Origin: Iodidimonas nitroreducens
GTDB lineage: Bacteria > Pseudomonadota > Alphaproteobacteria > Sphingomonadales > Rhodothalassiaceae
Direction of reading: 5' to 3'
Assembly (NCBI GenBank): GCA_000710935.1
Contig: BAYV01000014.1
Location: forward strand, 38,444 to 102,443
Length of the DNA: 64,000 bases
The notes under the pieces are model-generated. The model made no database searches, was not told the DNA's origin, and saw only the letters and a list, made by a program, of their open reading frames with translations. A program made the position numbers and the translations under genes. Positions 38,568 through 47,171 of the stretch are shown here, one piece after another (positions within the stretch are counted from its first letter, which is position 1; the number at the start of each line of letters is the position of its first letter).

Positions 38568-40562
38568 ATGGTTCATGAAATGATTTTGCCGTCGCATTCC
38601 GCATCCCGGACAAGGGCCGGCAGCATGGCTTTCGCGTTTAAGGCATTGGGTGTTGCCGCACTGATCTTTTCGACATCCGCCCCGGCCTTGGCACAGGATT
38701 CCGCCCCTCAGATGACGGTCGAAAGAGACCCGACGATCTGGCCGGTGGTCGAAAGCGCGGTGCCCAAAGATCCGGAAATTGAGAAGAAGATCGATGCCTT
38801 GCTTGCGAAAATGACCCTGGAAGAAAAGGTGGGGCAAACCATTCAGGCGGAAATTCATTCCATCTCTCTGGAAGAAATCACCAAATATCATATCGGCTCG
38901 GTTTTGAACGGCGGGGGCTCCTATCCCACCAAAGATGCGAAGGGTGCCTTTTTATCCTGGGTGGCGGCAGCCAATGCCTTTTATGATGCCTCGGTCGATC
39001 CGAAAAATGGCCGCACGGCGATCCCCATCCTGTGGGGTACCGATGCCGTGCATGGCCATAATAATATCGTGGGGGCAACCCTTTATCCCCATAATATCGG
39101 CTTGGGGGCGACGAATGATCCCGATCTGATCCGTGAAATCGGCGCGGCCACAGCGCGGGCGGTGCGGGCCACGGGCATCCCCTGGGCCTTTGCCCCCACT
39201 GTTGCGGTGGCGCGGGATGAACGCTGGGGCCGCACCTATGAAAGCTATTCCGAAGATCCCGCCCTTGTTGCCAGATTGGGCCGGGCGATGGTCGAAGGCC
39301 TGCAGGGAACGCCCGCCGATGCCACTTTTCTGGTGGCGGATCGGGTGATTGCCACGGCCAAGCATTTCATCGGCGATGGCGGCACTTTGGGCGGCGATGA
39401 TCAGGGCGATACGGTGATGAGCGAGGCTGATTTATTCAAGCTGCATGGCTTGGGCTATGTCTCGACCCTTGAGGCCGGGGTGCAAACGGTGATGGCCTCG
39501 TTCAATAGCTGGAATGGCGATAAATTGCATGGGCATCGCTATCTTCTTACCGATGTTTTGAAAAATCGGATGGGGTTTGATGGCTTTGTGGTGGGGGATT
39601 GGAATGGTCATGAACAGATCCCCGGCTGCACCGTTGGCTCTTGCGCGCAAGTGATCAATGCCGGTGTCGATATGGTGATGGCCCCGATCAACTGGAAAGA
39701 TTTTTACCGCAGCACGCTTGCCCATGTGAAAAAGGGTACGATCAGTGAAGCGCGTCTTGATGATGCGGTGCGGCGCATTTTGCGGGTCAAATTCCGCGCC
39801 GGTCTGTTTGAAGGTAAACGCCCCAGCGAGCACCCGTTGGCGGGGGTGGAGGCGGTGCTGGGCCATGCGGTGCATCGTGATCTGGCGCGCCGGGCGGTGC
39901 GGCAATCCCTTGTCTTGCTGAAAAACGAACCGGCGGTTCTGCCGATTGCCGCCCATGATCGGCATGTGCTGGTGGTGGGATCGGCGGCAGAGAGCATCCC
40001 TATGCAGGCCGGGGGCTGGAGCGTGACATGGCAGGGCCGCGATCTCGATAATTCTTATTTCCCGGGGGCGACAAACTTGTGGTCTGGTATTGAAGCAGCG
40101 GTGAAAGCGGCGGGTGGCAAGGCGGAATACAGCCCCAAAGGCAGCTATAAAAAGCGCCCGGATGTGGCCATCGTGGTGTTCGGGGAAACTCCTTATGCCG
40201 AATTTGAAGGGGATCGCACCGATAGCATCGCCTTCAAGGATGGTGGCGATAGCCTGGCTTTATTGAAAAAATTGCAGGCCGATGGCATTCCCACGGTGGC
40301 GGTGATGATGTCGGGGCGGCCCATGTGGGTGGGCGATCATCTGAAGGCTGCGGATGCCTTTGTGGCGGCTTGGCTGCCGGGCACCGAAGGCGGCGGCGTG
40401 GCCGATGTGCTGATCGCCGATGAAAATGGGGCGCCGCGTTTTGATTTTACCGGCCGATTGAGCTTTTCATGGCCCGCCCGCCCGGATCAGATGCCGGTGA
40501 ATGCGGGGGATTTGGATGAAACCCCCGCTTATCCTTTGGGCTTTGGCCTCAGCTATCCCTGA
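38568..40562 (+). CDS. secreted GH3 beta-glucosidase / beta-glucan exohydrolase
   Basis: This is a glycoside hydrolase family 3 enzyme of 664 residues, with a signal peptide after a longer-than-usual leader (FKALGVAALIFSTSAPALA). The N-terminal barrel contains KMTLEEKVGQ, WGTDAVHGHNN, WAFAPTVAVARDERWGRTYE, AKHFIGDG and VVGDWNGHEQ, whose Asp is the expected nucleophile. The second domain has RQSLVLLKNE and GVADVLI. This resembles the barley ExoI / bacterial 1,4-beta-glucosidase (ExoP, CelD) branch. ExoP-type marine enzymes carry an extra C-terminal domain, which this protein lacks. It should release glucose from cello- or laminari-oligosaccharides in the periplasm for import by the symporter. 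Confidence 0.93.
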   Translation: MVHEMILPSHSASRTRAGSMAFAFKALGVAALIFSTSAPALAQDSAPQMTVERDPTIWPVVESAVPKDPEIEKKIDALLAKMTLEEKVGQTIQAEIHSISLEEITKYHIGSVLNGGGSYPTKDAKGAFLSWVAAANAFYDASVDPKNGRTAIPILWGTDAVHGHNNIVGATLYPHNIGLGATNDPDLIREIGAATARAVRATGIPWAFAPTVAVARDERWGRTYESYSEDPALVARLGRAMVEGLQGTPADATFLVADRVIATAKHFIGDGGTLGGDDQGDTVMSEADLFKLHGLGYVSTLEAGVQTVMASFNSWNGDKLHGHRYLLTDVLKNRMGFDGFVVGDWNGHEQIPGCTVGSCAQVINAGVDMVMAPINWKDFYRSTLAHVKKGTISEARLDDAVRRILRVKFRAGLFEGKRPSEHPLAGVEAVLGHAVHRDLARRAVRQSLVLLKNEPAVLPIAAHDRHVLVVGSAAESIPMQAGGWSVTWQGRDLDNSYFPGATNLWSGIEAAVKAAGGKAEYSPKGSYKKRPDVAIVVFGETPYAEFEGDRTDSIAFKDGGDSLALLKKLQADGIPTVAVMMSGRPMWVGDHLKAADAFVAAWLPGTEGGGVADVLIADENGAPRFDFTGRLSFSWPARPDQMPVNAGDLDETPAYPLGFGLSYP

Positions 40563-40599
40563 ACCTTAAATCTGCTTTATGAATGGATCGGCTATGAAG

Positions 40600-40633
40600 G
40601 CCCGGTGCTGGTTTTGGCACCGGGCTTTTTTTT
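40600..40633 (+). terminator. intrinsic terminator after the GH3 gene
   Basis: The perfect 9-base arms GCCCGGTGC (40600-40608) and GCACCGGGC (40617-40625) are followed by eight T residues. This is a strong terminator that ends the glucan locus and separates it from the convergent gsp genes. Confidence 0.93.
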
Positions 40634-40648
40634 GGGTTTTCTGTTCGT

Positions 40649-41773
40649 TCAGGGCGCATCCTCAGCCGCAGGTTTTTCAAGGGGAAAGGGGGCGAGGAAA
40701 GGGCTGAGTTCACCGCGCACGATCAGGATCGATCCCACTGAAGGCTGCAAGGTCACCCCGCTCCAGATCGGGCTTTCTTCGAGGGCCGCGATGATTGCCG
40801 GGGCATCCACGGGCTGTTTGGCATCGGCATAGACGGCGATGGATCGATCACTGAACTGAACCCGGGTGATGGTCAGCGGGTAGGCATCCAAAATCCGCGC
40901 CCATTCCAAAAGCCCGCTGACGGCGATGCTTTCATCGCCCAAAGCCTGCTGTTGATCGATCTTTTGCAGGGCGCTGAGGGCCTCGCGCCGATCTGCCAGC
41001 AAAGATTGGGCGGATAAACGGATTTCCTTGGCTTTATTCTGATAATGGCTGGTCATCCATGTGGCACTGGCCCAAGCGCTGAGCTGATAGCTGAAGGGGC
41101 CGAGAAACAGGATGATCGCCAAAGGCACCAGATGCCTCGACCCTGTGTCCACCGCCCAAATGCGAAAAGGCCGGTCGATCAGCTTTGGTGTTGTGAGGGG
41201 AAGGCTGAGGGGCTGGCCCGGCGCTCTATTTTCGTCCCACTCGCTGCCCGTGTCGCCTGCGCCTTCCCAGCGTCCGGCTTTCAAAAAAGCCTGCCATGCC
41301 AATGATCCCGGTGCTTGCGGCCACCAGCGGGCGGTTTTGAGATCACGCCCATCCCAGATCTGCCCTTCCACGCCATCGATACAGCGAATGAGCCGCAGGG
41401 CGGGCTGATTTCCGGCGGGTGCGGGATAAAGGGCGCTTTCGGGGATCAGCCTCAGGCCCGCACGGGGCGGGGCATCAAGGGGCAGGGCGTCTTGATCCCA
41501 TGTCCAGATATGCGCCCCATGGGGGCTGCGCAAAACATAATGCCCGGGATTGGCAAAAGGCGTTTCAAACTGGATTTTCAGCTCTAAAGCCTGCAAGGCC
41601 CTGGCATCGCCAAAATCACCGGCCCGATATTGATAGCGGCACAGCGCCCTTGGCAAAACGAGCACTTTTCCGCCGAAAAAACCGCCCTTATTGAGGATTT
41701 GTCGTTCCCCCGATGGCGACAGCCGTTCAAGAGCCGGCTGGAAAAAGTGCTTTAATGTCGTCGTACTGGTCAT
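40649..41773 (-). CDS. gspL: type II secretion protein GspL-like
   Basis: This 374-residue protein occupies the gspL place after gspK. It has a cytoplasmic N-terminal half, one membrane helix (HLVPLAIILFLGPFSYQLSAW, about residue 240), then a coiled segment and a small periplasmic ferredoxin-like part (ITRVQFSDRSIAVYADAKQP), the layout of GspL/PilN proteins. In the secretion system GspL links the GspE ATPase to the inner-membrane platform. The cytoplasmic part is divergent, so the name rests largely on order and topology. The ATG at 41773 (AGG 6 bases before) overlaps the gspK end by 47 bases. Confidence 0.8.
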   Translation of the reverse strand: MTSTTTLKHFFQPALERLSPSGERQILNKGGFFGGKVLVLPRALCRYQYRAGDFGDARALQALELKIQFETPFANPGHYVLRSPHGAHIWTWDQDALPLDAPPRAGLRLIPESALYPAPAGNQPALRLIRCIDGVEGQIWDGRDLKTARWWPQAPGSLAWQAFLKAGRWEGAGDTGSEWDENRAPGQPLSLPLTTPKLIDRPFRIWAVDTGSRHLVPLAIILFLGPFSYQLSAWASATWMTSHYQNKAKEIRLSAQSLLADRREALSALQKIDQQQALGDESIAVSGLLEWARILDAYPLTITRVQFSDRSIAVYADAKQPVDAPAIIAALEESPIWSGVTLQPSVGSILIVRGELSPFLAPFPLEKPAAEDAP

Positions 41774-42767
41774 AAACATCCTGCGACTGTCGGCGCGTGC
41801 CAATGCTATAGCGATAAAAGGGTCGGTCGGCGGCCACCGGACGACGCTCATATTCAATGATCCTGATCAGCTTATAGCGCGATGAGGGGCCATCGATAAA
41901 CTGTTCATAACGCATCCGTGCGCGCGGCGATGGAATGGCCTGTCTTTGGCTGAACACATCGCCCGAACCCGCCAGCTGTTGCAAGCGATCATCCCCCAAA
42001 AGCGCGCGCAAAGCCGGGGCAGCCAAAGCGGGATTAAGGCCGAAGGAGCGCTGCTCGGCGGTGGCGACCATCAAAAGCTGATCATTGTCCCACAAAGCGC
42101 CTTCTTCGGCCCAATCCAGCACCGCACGGGCTTCTAAGGCATGCCGCAAAGGGGCATTGGCCGGGGGCGGCTTTTTCAATAGCCGATAGGCCGGAGCCTC
42201 GGCCCCCTGAAAACGCCGGATGCTGTTGCTATCGGTATAATCAAGCAGGCGGGCGATCAGCCGATTGCTTTTGAGTTGATCAAAGCCCATCGCTTCCATC
42301 AGCAAAATCAGTTCATCTTCATTGGTTCCATTGAGGGAGATAAGCCCGGCGCTGTCTTGATAATGGATCAGGATGCCATTGTCATCGCGGCGGATGCCGC
42401 TTTGGGCCGACCAGAAATCCAGGGCATTTTCGGAAGCGGGCAAGCCATCCTGAAAGCTGAGCGGATTGTATTTCGCCTCTGCTGATAAATCCATGCCGCC
42501 AATCACCGGCTGGGCGGTAAGCCAGCGAAAAAGCGTGCGGCTTTCGGTGCTGACGAAACTTTTTTCCGCCTCCAGCCGATCAATCATGGCCCGCGTCATA
42601 TCCTGGCCGGTGCGGGCCGCCCGGATGCCGATCATGGAAAGGGAAGCAAAAACGAGGATAAAAACCAGAACAAGGGGGAGCACGATGCCATTCTGCCCAA
42701 TGCGGAGCCTATTCTGTTTTGTGCGGAGCCTGTAAGCGTCCGAGGGGGCTGTTAGTTTACCGATCAT
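41727..42767 (-). CDS. gspK: type II secretion minor pseudopilin GspK
   Basis: This is a 346-residue minor pseudopilin. A basic leader ends in GQNG, followed by IVLPLVLVFILVFASLSM, the hydrophobic N-terminal helix after the prepilin-peptidase site; the usual Glu at +5 is absent, as is common in GspK. The large globular domain contains DSAGLISLNGTNEDEL and LLDYTDSNSIRR, typical of GspK, which caps the pseudopilus tip with GspI and GspJ. The start codon overlaps the gspJ stop (4 bases). Confidence 0.9.
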   Translation of the reverse strand: MIGKLTAPSDAYRLRTKQNRLRIGQNGIVLPLVLVFILVFASLSMIGIRAARTGQDMTRAMIDRLEAEKSFVSTESRTLFRWLTAQPVIGGMDLSAEAKYNPLSFQDGLPASENALDFWSAQSGIRRDDNGILIHYQDSAGLISLNGTNEDELILLMEAMGFDQLKSNRLIARLLDYTDSNSIRRFQGAEAPAYRLLKKPPPANAPLRHALEARAVLDWAEEGALWDNDQLLMVATAEQRSFGLNPALAAPALRALLGDDRLQQLAGSGDVFSQRQAIPSPRARMRYEQFIDGPSSRYKLIRIIEYERRPVAADRPFYRYSIGTRRQSQDVYDQYDDIKALFPAGS

Positions 42768-43426
42768 AAGGCATTATCCCCGGCATTGGGATCTTCAAGG
42801 CGAAAGGGCAGGCTATTGCGATTATACGGGGTGACATACCAGATATGGCGCTCATTCGAGCGGTTAAAGCGCAAACGGATGGCTTCGGGCAATTGGGGCG
42901 TTTCAAAATAGACCTGATCCCTGAAAAAGCCATTGCCGGGCTTGGTTTCGGGCGGCCAGCGATCATGCCATGATCCATCCATGGCTTTATAATCAAAGCG
43001 CGCATTGCTGATCTCGCTGGCCAGAATGTCATTAGCATTCTCGCCACCCATGATCAGGCTTTGGCCAGCCCCCTGATTGCTGATGCGCACATCAAGGGGG
43101 GCAAGCTGATGATCAAGGGCCGAGAAGGGCCGCAAGGTGATGCCGCTGAAACCTTCTGGCCCGCCCTTGAAGATGCCGATCTGCTGTTCGGGCCAGCCGG
43201 GCAGAAGCTGGCCGGCCACATCACGAAAAATTTCTTCCCGCAAAGGCAGGTTCTGGGCGCGCTCGAAAGCCAAAGAAATGCGCTGCATATTCGACCATTG
43301 GGTGATGGCAGATTGAAATAAAATCAGGGAGATAAGCGATAAGAGCGCCAGCGTTACGATCATTTCGATCAGGCTGAAACCAGCAGAGTGCTGCAATTTC
43401 CTGACGCTTTCGGACTTGCGTTTCAA
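42764..43426 (-). CDS. gspJ: type II secretion minor pseudopilin GspJ
   Basis: This is a 220-residue minor pseudopilin with the type IV prepilin signature GFSLIEMIVTLALLSLISL after a 15-residue basic leader. The globular part (TQWSNMQRISLAFERAQNLP) fits GspJ. The only available start is TTG at 43426 with a weak GAGA ribosome site; no in-frame ATG precedes the signature. It is the first gene of gspJ-K-L, with a TATAAT box about 60 bases upstream. Confidence 0.88.
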   Translation of the reverse strand: MKRKSESVRKLQHSAGFSLIEMIVTLALLSLISLILFQSAITQWSNMQRISLAFERAQNLPLREEIFRDVAGQLLPGWPEQQIGIFKGGPEGFSGITLRPFSALDHQLAPLDVRISNQGAGQSLIMGGENANDILASEISNARFDYKAMDGSWHDRWPPETKPGNGFFRDQVYFETPQLPEAIRLRFNRSNERHIWYVTPYNRNSLPFRLEDPNAGDNAL

Positions 43427-43486
43427 ATTAATATCTCGTAGCCTGTTGATGGTCCTCGTGTGTGCGACCCATTAAGATTGGTCTCC

Positions 43487-43492
43487 ATTATA
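43487..43492 (-). promoter_or_regulatory. candidate -10 box for gspJ
   Basis: TATAAT reads perfectly on the minus strand, 61 bases upstream of the gspJ TTG start. No good -35 box lies at the right distance, so the call is tentative. Confidence 0.35.
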
Positions 43493-43518
43493 CCGGAGTA
43501 ATCAAGTTAGTTGGGCAG

Positions 43519-43556
43519 AAAACGACCCGCAAAATCTTTTGCGGGTCGTTTTTTTT
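43519..43556 (+). terminator. strong orphan terminator in a divergent intergenic region
   Basis: Sixteen-base perfect arms (43519-43534 and 43537-43552, core ACGACCCGC / GCGGGTCGT) are followed by a tract of eight T residues overlapping the end of the stem. It sits between the divergent gspJ and gspM genes, where no plus-strand gene should be ending. It either ends a small RNA starting near 43430-43470 or is left over from a rearrangement. Confidence 0.85.
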
Positions 43557-43674
43557 GGAGCGCGCGCGCCGATCCCTTATCGTGCCAGCGGGTCATCTCA
43601 GATGGTCATCTCAGCGGGGCTTGCGAGCCGCCGCCTGAAGCTGCCATAAGAAGAGCCTATGAAGCGGATAGATC

Positions 43675-44322
43675 ATGACTGAATTGATTTCATGGCTCAA
43701 GCAGCAAACGAATGATCGGGTCATTCTGGGCCTGAAACTGCTGTTTGTTCTTTTGCTGCTCTGGATTTTTCTGGAAATGCGCGCCTCGGCTTTGGAAGCC
43801 GGGCAGCGGGCGCAGGCGGCGCGCACTCAGGCGATGATCATGGAGGATCTCGATGATCCCGCTTTATGGGCAGTTCGGGCGAAAGCCGCGCAGATGGATC
43901 TGGATCATTGGCAGGCCGGGGCGTGGCAGGCCCCCACCGCCGGTATTGCGGCGGCGATGGTCCATGGGGCTTTGGAAACGCTGGCCAAAGAGCAGGATGT
44001 GGCGGCCAGCAATGTGCGGGTGAATCCTGAAATCCTGAAGGTTGATGGGGTGGATGCCCTGCGTTTCGATCTCAATGTGCGGGGGGATCAGGCGGCGGTG
44101 GTGCGGATGATGCTGGCTTTATCCTTGGCCATGCCGCGCTTGATTGCCACCGATTTCAACGCTAATTTTGCGGCCCGCAGCGCCAATATCCGGTTTTCGG
44201 GCATTGCCCCTTTCCAGCCGACCCCCGCTTCTGCGGCGCAACCCAATGCCCCTCAAGCCAGTGCCTCTCAAGCCAGTGCCGTGCCAAAGGCGAACAAGGG
44301 GGGGCCATCCAATGGATCATGA
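43675..44322 (+). CDS. gspM: type II secretion protein GspM-like
   Basis: This 215-residue protein has a short cytoplasmic N terminus (MTELISWLKQQTNDRVILG), one membrane helix (LKLLFVLLLLWIFLEM), a coiled segment and a periplasmic ferredoxin-like domain (VDALRFDLNVRGDQAAVVRM, then MLALSLAMPRLIATDFNANF). This is GspM topology; GspM partners GspL. The tail is Ala/Ser/Gln-rich with a short repeated QASASQASA unit. The name rests on topology and neighbours, since GspM sequences are poorly conserved. It overlaps the next gene by 11 bases. Confidence 0.8.
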   Translation: MTELISWLKQQTNDRVILGLKLLFVLLLLWIFLEMRASALEAGQRAQAARTQAMIMEDLDDPALWAVRAKAAQMDLDHWQAGAWQAPTAGIAAAMVHGALETLAKEQDVAASNVRVNPEILKVDGVDALRFDLNVRGDQAAVVRMMLALSLAMPRLIATDFNANFAARSANIRFSGIAPFQPTPASAAQPNAPQASASQASAVPKANKGGPSNGS

Positions 44323-44866
44323 TCGCCTGCGGCTGTTTTTAGTCCCTGCCCTGCTGATCACGGCTTTCGGGATTTTATCGGGCATAGCGGCTTATTTCAT
44401 GGCCGATGTGGCCATGCGCAAAGAGATTGAAAACAGCATCGAGTGGCGGCCCACGGTGCCGCCGCCGTCGGCTGGGGCAAAGCAGGCGGGCATCGGTCTT
44501 TATGATCTGGCAAGGCTTTTGCTGGCGGGTGGGGCTTTTGGCGCGGTTGAGGCCAAAGCCTATCAGGCACCCGGGGCTGCAGCGGGCGCGGCAGGGGCTG
44601 CGGGCGCCGATAGTCTGGCGGCTTTGCGGGCCGCCTTTCCGCAAATCATTGCCGCCGCTTTCCTCGATGCCTCGCCCATGGTGTATCTGCGGCAAAAGGA
44701 TGGGACGATTGCCGGTTGGCCCGAAGGCAGCGAACCTGCACCGGGCTGGCAGATTCGGTCTATCAGCCTCGATGCCCTAAAGGTGCAATATGAAGATGAG
44801 CAGATGCTAACCCTTCCTTTATTTGCCTTTGAGACAATCACCCCCACAAACCGACCAAATGAATGA
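44312..44866 (+). CDS. T2SS-linked bitopic membrane protein (GspN/GspC-like)
   Basis: This 184-residue protein has one N-terminal membrane helix (LFLVPALLITAFGILSGIAA) and a periplasmic part. An Ala/Gly-rich linker (GAAAGAAGAAGA) divides that part in two. The C-terminal piece (VYLRQKDGTIAGWPEGSEPA, then GWQIRSISLDALKVQYEDE) has the pattern of the beta-barrel homology region of GspC/PilP: short strands, a GW turn and a final hydrophobic strand. Its place after gspM and just before gspD fits either GspN or GspC; the system otherwise lacks a GspC, which favours that. GGGGGG precedes the ATG at 44312. The function is inferred from position and fold pattern only. Confidence 0.6.
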   Translation: MDHDRLRLFLVPALLITAFGILSGIAAYFMADVAMRKEIENSIEWRPTVPPPSAGAKQAGIGLYDLARLLLAGGAFGAVEAKAYQAPGAAAGAAGAAGADSLAALRAAFPQIIAAAFLDASPMVYLRQKDGTIAGWPEGSEPAPGWQIRSISLDALKVQYEDEQMLTLPLFAFETITPTNRPNE

Positions 44867-45017
44867 TAATGAGTGATAGAGTGAAATAGGCGGAAAAATT
44901 TCCGGCATTTTGCTGCATGATCAAAGGATCAAGAAAGATTGACCGCCCCCGGCTGCGGTTCTATCGTGCCGCAACCAAATACCGTTTTTGAATGTTATTG
45001 AGAATGATCCCACCCCT

Positions 45018-47171
45018 ATGAGCCGAAGCCCTTTGAGATTTTTGCGTGTGCGCGGTCCGCTATGGGGGATCATGGGGTTCATGGCTTTGGCGGGCTGTGC
45101 CAATTGGAATATGCAGCCCGAAATTGCCGTCCGCAATAATTCTCTGGGGGATCGCGTTGATCGGGCGGATCGTCCGGCCGGGCAGGGCGATAGCATCGGC
45201 GATGCCCCGGGCGATAATAATCAGCTGTTAAAGCAGCCGTTTAACGAGCGCCTGCGCGCCACGGCCGTGCCCTCGATCAAATCCGATGCGCCGCAAAAAG
45301 CCGATGAGGTAGAGGCCCCGGCCTTGCCCGAAACGGCGGTGGATGCCTCGGTGCCGCCGCTGATCCTGCCAGCCTTTATTGATGTGGTTTTTGGCGAGAT
45401 TTTGAAGGTTCCCTATTCCACCGGGCCGGAAGTGGCGGCGCGTAAGGATGTCATTCAATTGCGCTCATCAGGGGCGCTTTCGGCGCCAGATTTTCTGCAT
45501 CTGGTCTCTGTTGCCCTGAAGGATTATGGCATTCGTGTCAGCCCGCAAAATGGCCTTTATGTGGTGATCGCCGATGCCAATGCCCGCCAGCGGCGGCCGC
45601 AATTCCTGCGTTCCCGATCGCGGCAATCCACCCCGGCCGCTTTGCGCCCGGTGGTGCAGTTTGTGCAGATGCAGGCCATCGATTCCAATAATATGCGCAA
45701 TCTTTTGTTGCAGGCTTTTCCGCGCGGCGGGGCCTTGGAAGTCACCAATGATACCACCACCGGATCGGTGATCCTGACCGGCCTGCCCGAAGATGTGGAT
45801 GCGGCCCTTGAAATCATCGAAACGATGGATGATCTGGCTTTTGCCAATTCCGAGGTGATGCAGTTCAAGCCGATTTTCTGGCAGGTCGAGGAAATGGCCG
45901 AACAACTGGCGAAAATCCTGCGGGCCGAAGGTTGGCAGGCGTCCGTTGGCGAGCGCCAGTTTTTGCCGATTCATATGGTGCCGGTTCCCTTTTCCAATAG
46001 CCTGCTGGTTTTCGTGCGCGAAGAAGAAGCCCGGCAAAGGGTGCTTTATTGGCTCAATAGCCTGGATCAGCCCTCGCAAAAGGGGGATATTGATCAGATT
46101 TTCGTTTATGATGTGCAAAATACCGATGCCGCATCCATTGCCGAAACCGCCAATGCCGTTTTAAGCAACAGGGGCGGGCGATTGCCGGGTGCGGAAACCA
46201 CATCAGCCCCCAATGCCGCCAATGCCTCAAACGGAGGGACGCAATCCGCTTCACAGGGCGAGATCGTCGTTGATCCCTTGGGCAATCGGCTGATATTTTC
46301 GGGCAGCGCCAGCGATTATCAGCGGCTTTTGCAATTATTGCGCAGGCTCGATCAGCCCACCCCCGAAGTTTTGATCGAAGTCACGGTGGCCGAGGTGACC
46401 CTGACCGACGAAACCCAATATGGCGTTGAATTTTTCGTCGATAGCGTGGGCGGCAGTGGGGCGGATGTCAGCTTTGGCACCGATGGCGGGCTGGGGCTAT
46501 CAGCTTCAGGCTTTAATCTCGGTTTTTTGAGCGGCGATGTTTCGGCGGCGCTCAATGCCTTTGCCCAAAATCAGCAGGTGAATGTGCTCTCCACTCCGCG
46601 GCTTGTGGCGCGGTCGGGGGGGGCGGCCAATATTCAGGTGGGCACCGATGTGCCGGTGATTACCTCGCAGGCGGCATCCGATCAGCAAAGCGGGGATGGC
46701 ACGCGGGATGTCTTGCAATCCGTGCAGTTCAGATCCACCGGTGTGCTGCTTAATATCGAGCCGATTGTCTACAGCACTGGGCGGGTGGATCTCACCATCA
46801 CCCAGGAAGTCTCCAGCGCCTTGCCCAATCCCAATGCGGCGATTGCCAGCCCGATCATCTCGAATCGCAATCTCAGCACCCAGCTCACTTTGGATGATGG
46901 CGGTACGGCGGTGCTTGGCGGCCTGATTCAGGATAGCATCACCCGGGGCGATACGGGGATTCCCCTTTTGAAGGATATTCCGTGGATCGGCAGCCTGTTC
47001 AGCGTCGATTCACTGAGTGTGGAGCGCACGGAATTATTGGTGATCATCACCGCCTATATCATTCGCAGCTCCGAAGATCGGGCGCGGTTTGTTGATTATC
47101 TCACGGATGATATCAACCAGTCCTTGGCTGATCCGTTAAAACTGCGGACACGCCTGCCCAAGCAGCCATGA
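45018..47171 (+). CDS. gspD: type II secretion outer-membrane secretin GspD
   Basis: This is the secretin of the type II system, 717 residues, forming the outer-membrane channel. A signal peptide with lipobox (FMALAGC) suggests that it is itself a lipoprotein, which could replace a separate pilotin. N-domains follow (DVVFGEILKVPYSTGPEVAA; MQAIDSNNMRNLLLQAFPRG), and the secretin domain has VEVTVAEVTLTDE-like strands, VNVLSTPRLVARSGGAANIQ and VGTDVPVITSQ, ending in ERTELLVIITAYIIRSSED. The start is ATG 45018; an upstream in-frame TTG at 44988 is less likely. It overlaps gspI by four bases. Confidence 0.95.
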   Translation: MSRSPLRFLRVRGPLWGIMGFMALAGCANWNMQPEIAVRNNSLGDRVDRADRPAGQGDSIGDAPGDNNQLLKQPFNERLRATAVPSIKSDAPQKADEVEAPALPETAVDASVPPLILPAFIDVVFGEILKVPYSTGPEVAARKDVIQLRSSGALSAPDFLHLVSVALKDYGIRVSPQNGLYVVIADANARQRRPQFLRSRSRQSTPAALRPVVQFVQMQAIDSNNMRNLLLQAFPRGGALEVTNDTTTGSVILTGLPEDVDAALEIIETMDDLAFANSEVMQFKPIFWQVEEMAEQLAKILRAEGWQASVGERQFLPIHMVPVPFSNSLLVFVREEEARQRVLYWLNSLDQPSQKGDIDQIFVYDVQNTDAASIAETANAVLSNRGGRLPGAETTSAPNAANASNGGTQSASQGEIVVDPLGNRLIFSGSASDYQRLLQLLRRLDQPTPEVLIEVTVAEVTLTDETQYGVEFFVDSVGGSGADVSFGTDGGLGLSASGFNLGFLSGDVSAALNAFAQNQQVNVLSTPRLVARSGGAANIQVGTDVPVITSQAASDQQSGDGTRDVLQSVQFRSTGVLLNIEPIVYSTGRVDLTITQEVSSALPNPNAAIASPIISNRNLSTQLTLDDGGTAVLGGLIQDSITRGDTGIPLLKDIPWIGSLFSVDSLSVERTELLVIITAYIIRSSEDRARFVDYLTDDINQSLADPLKLRTRLPKQP

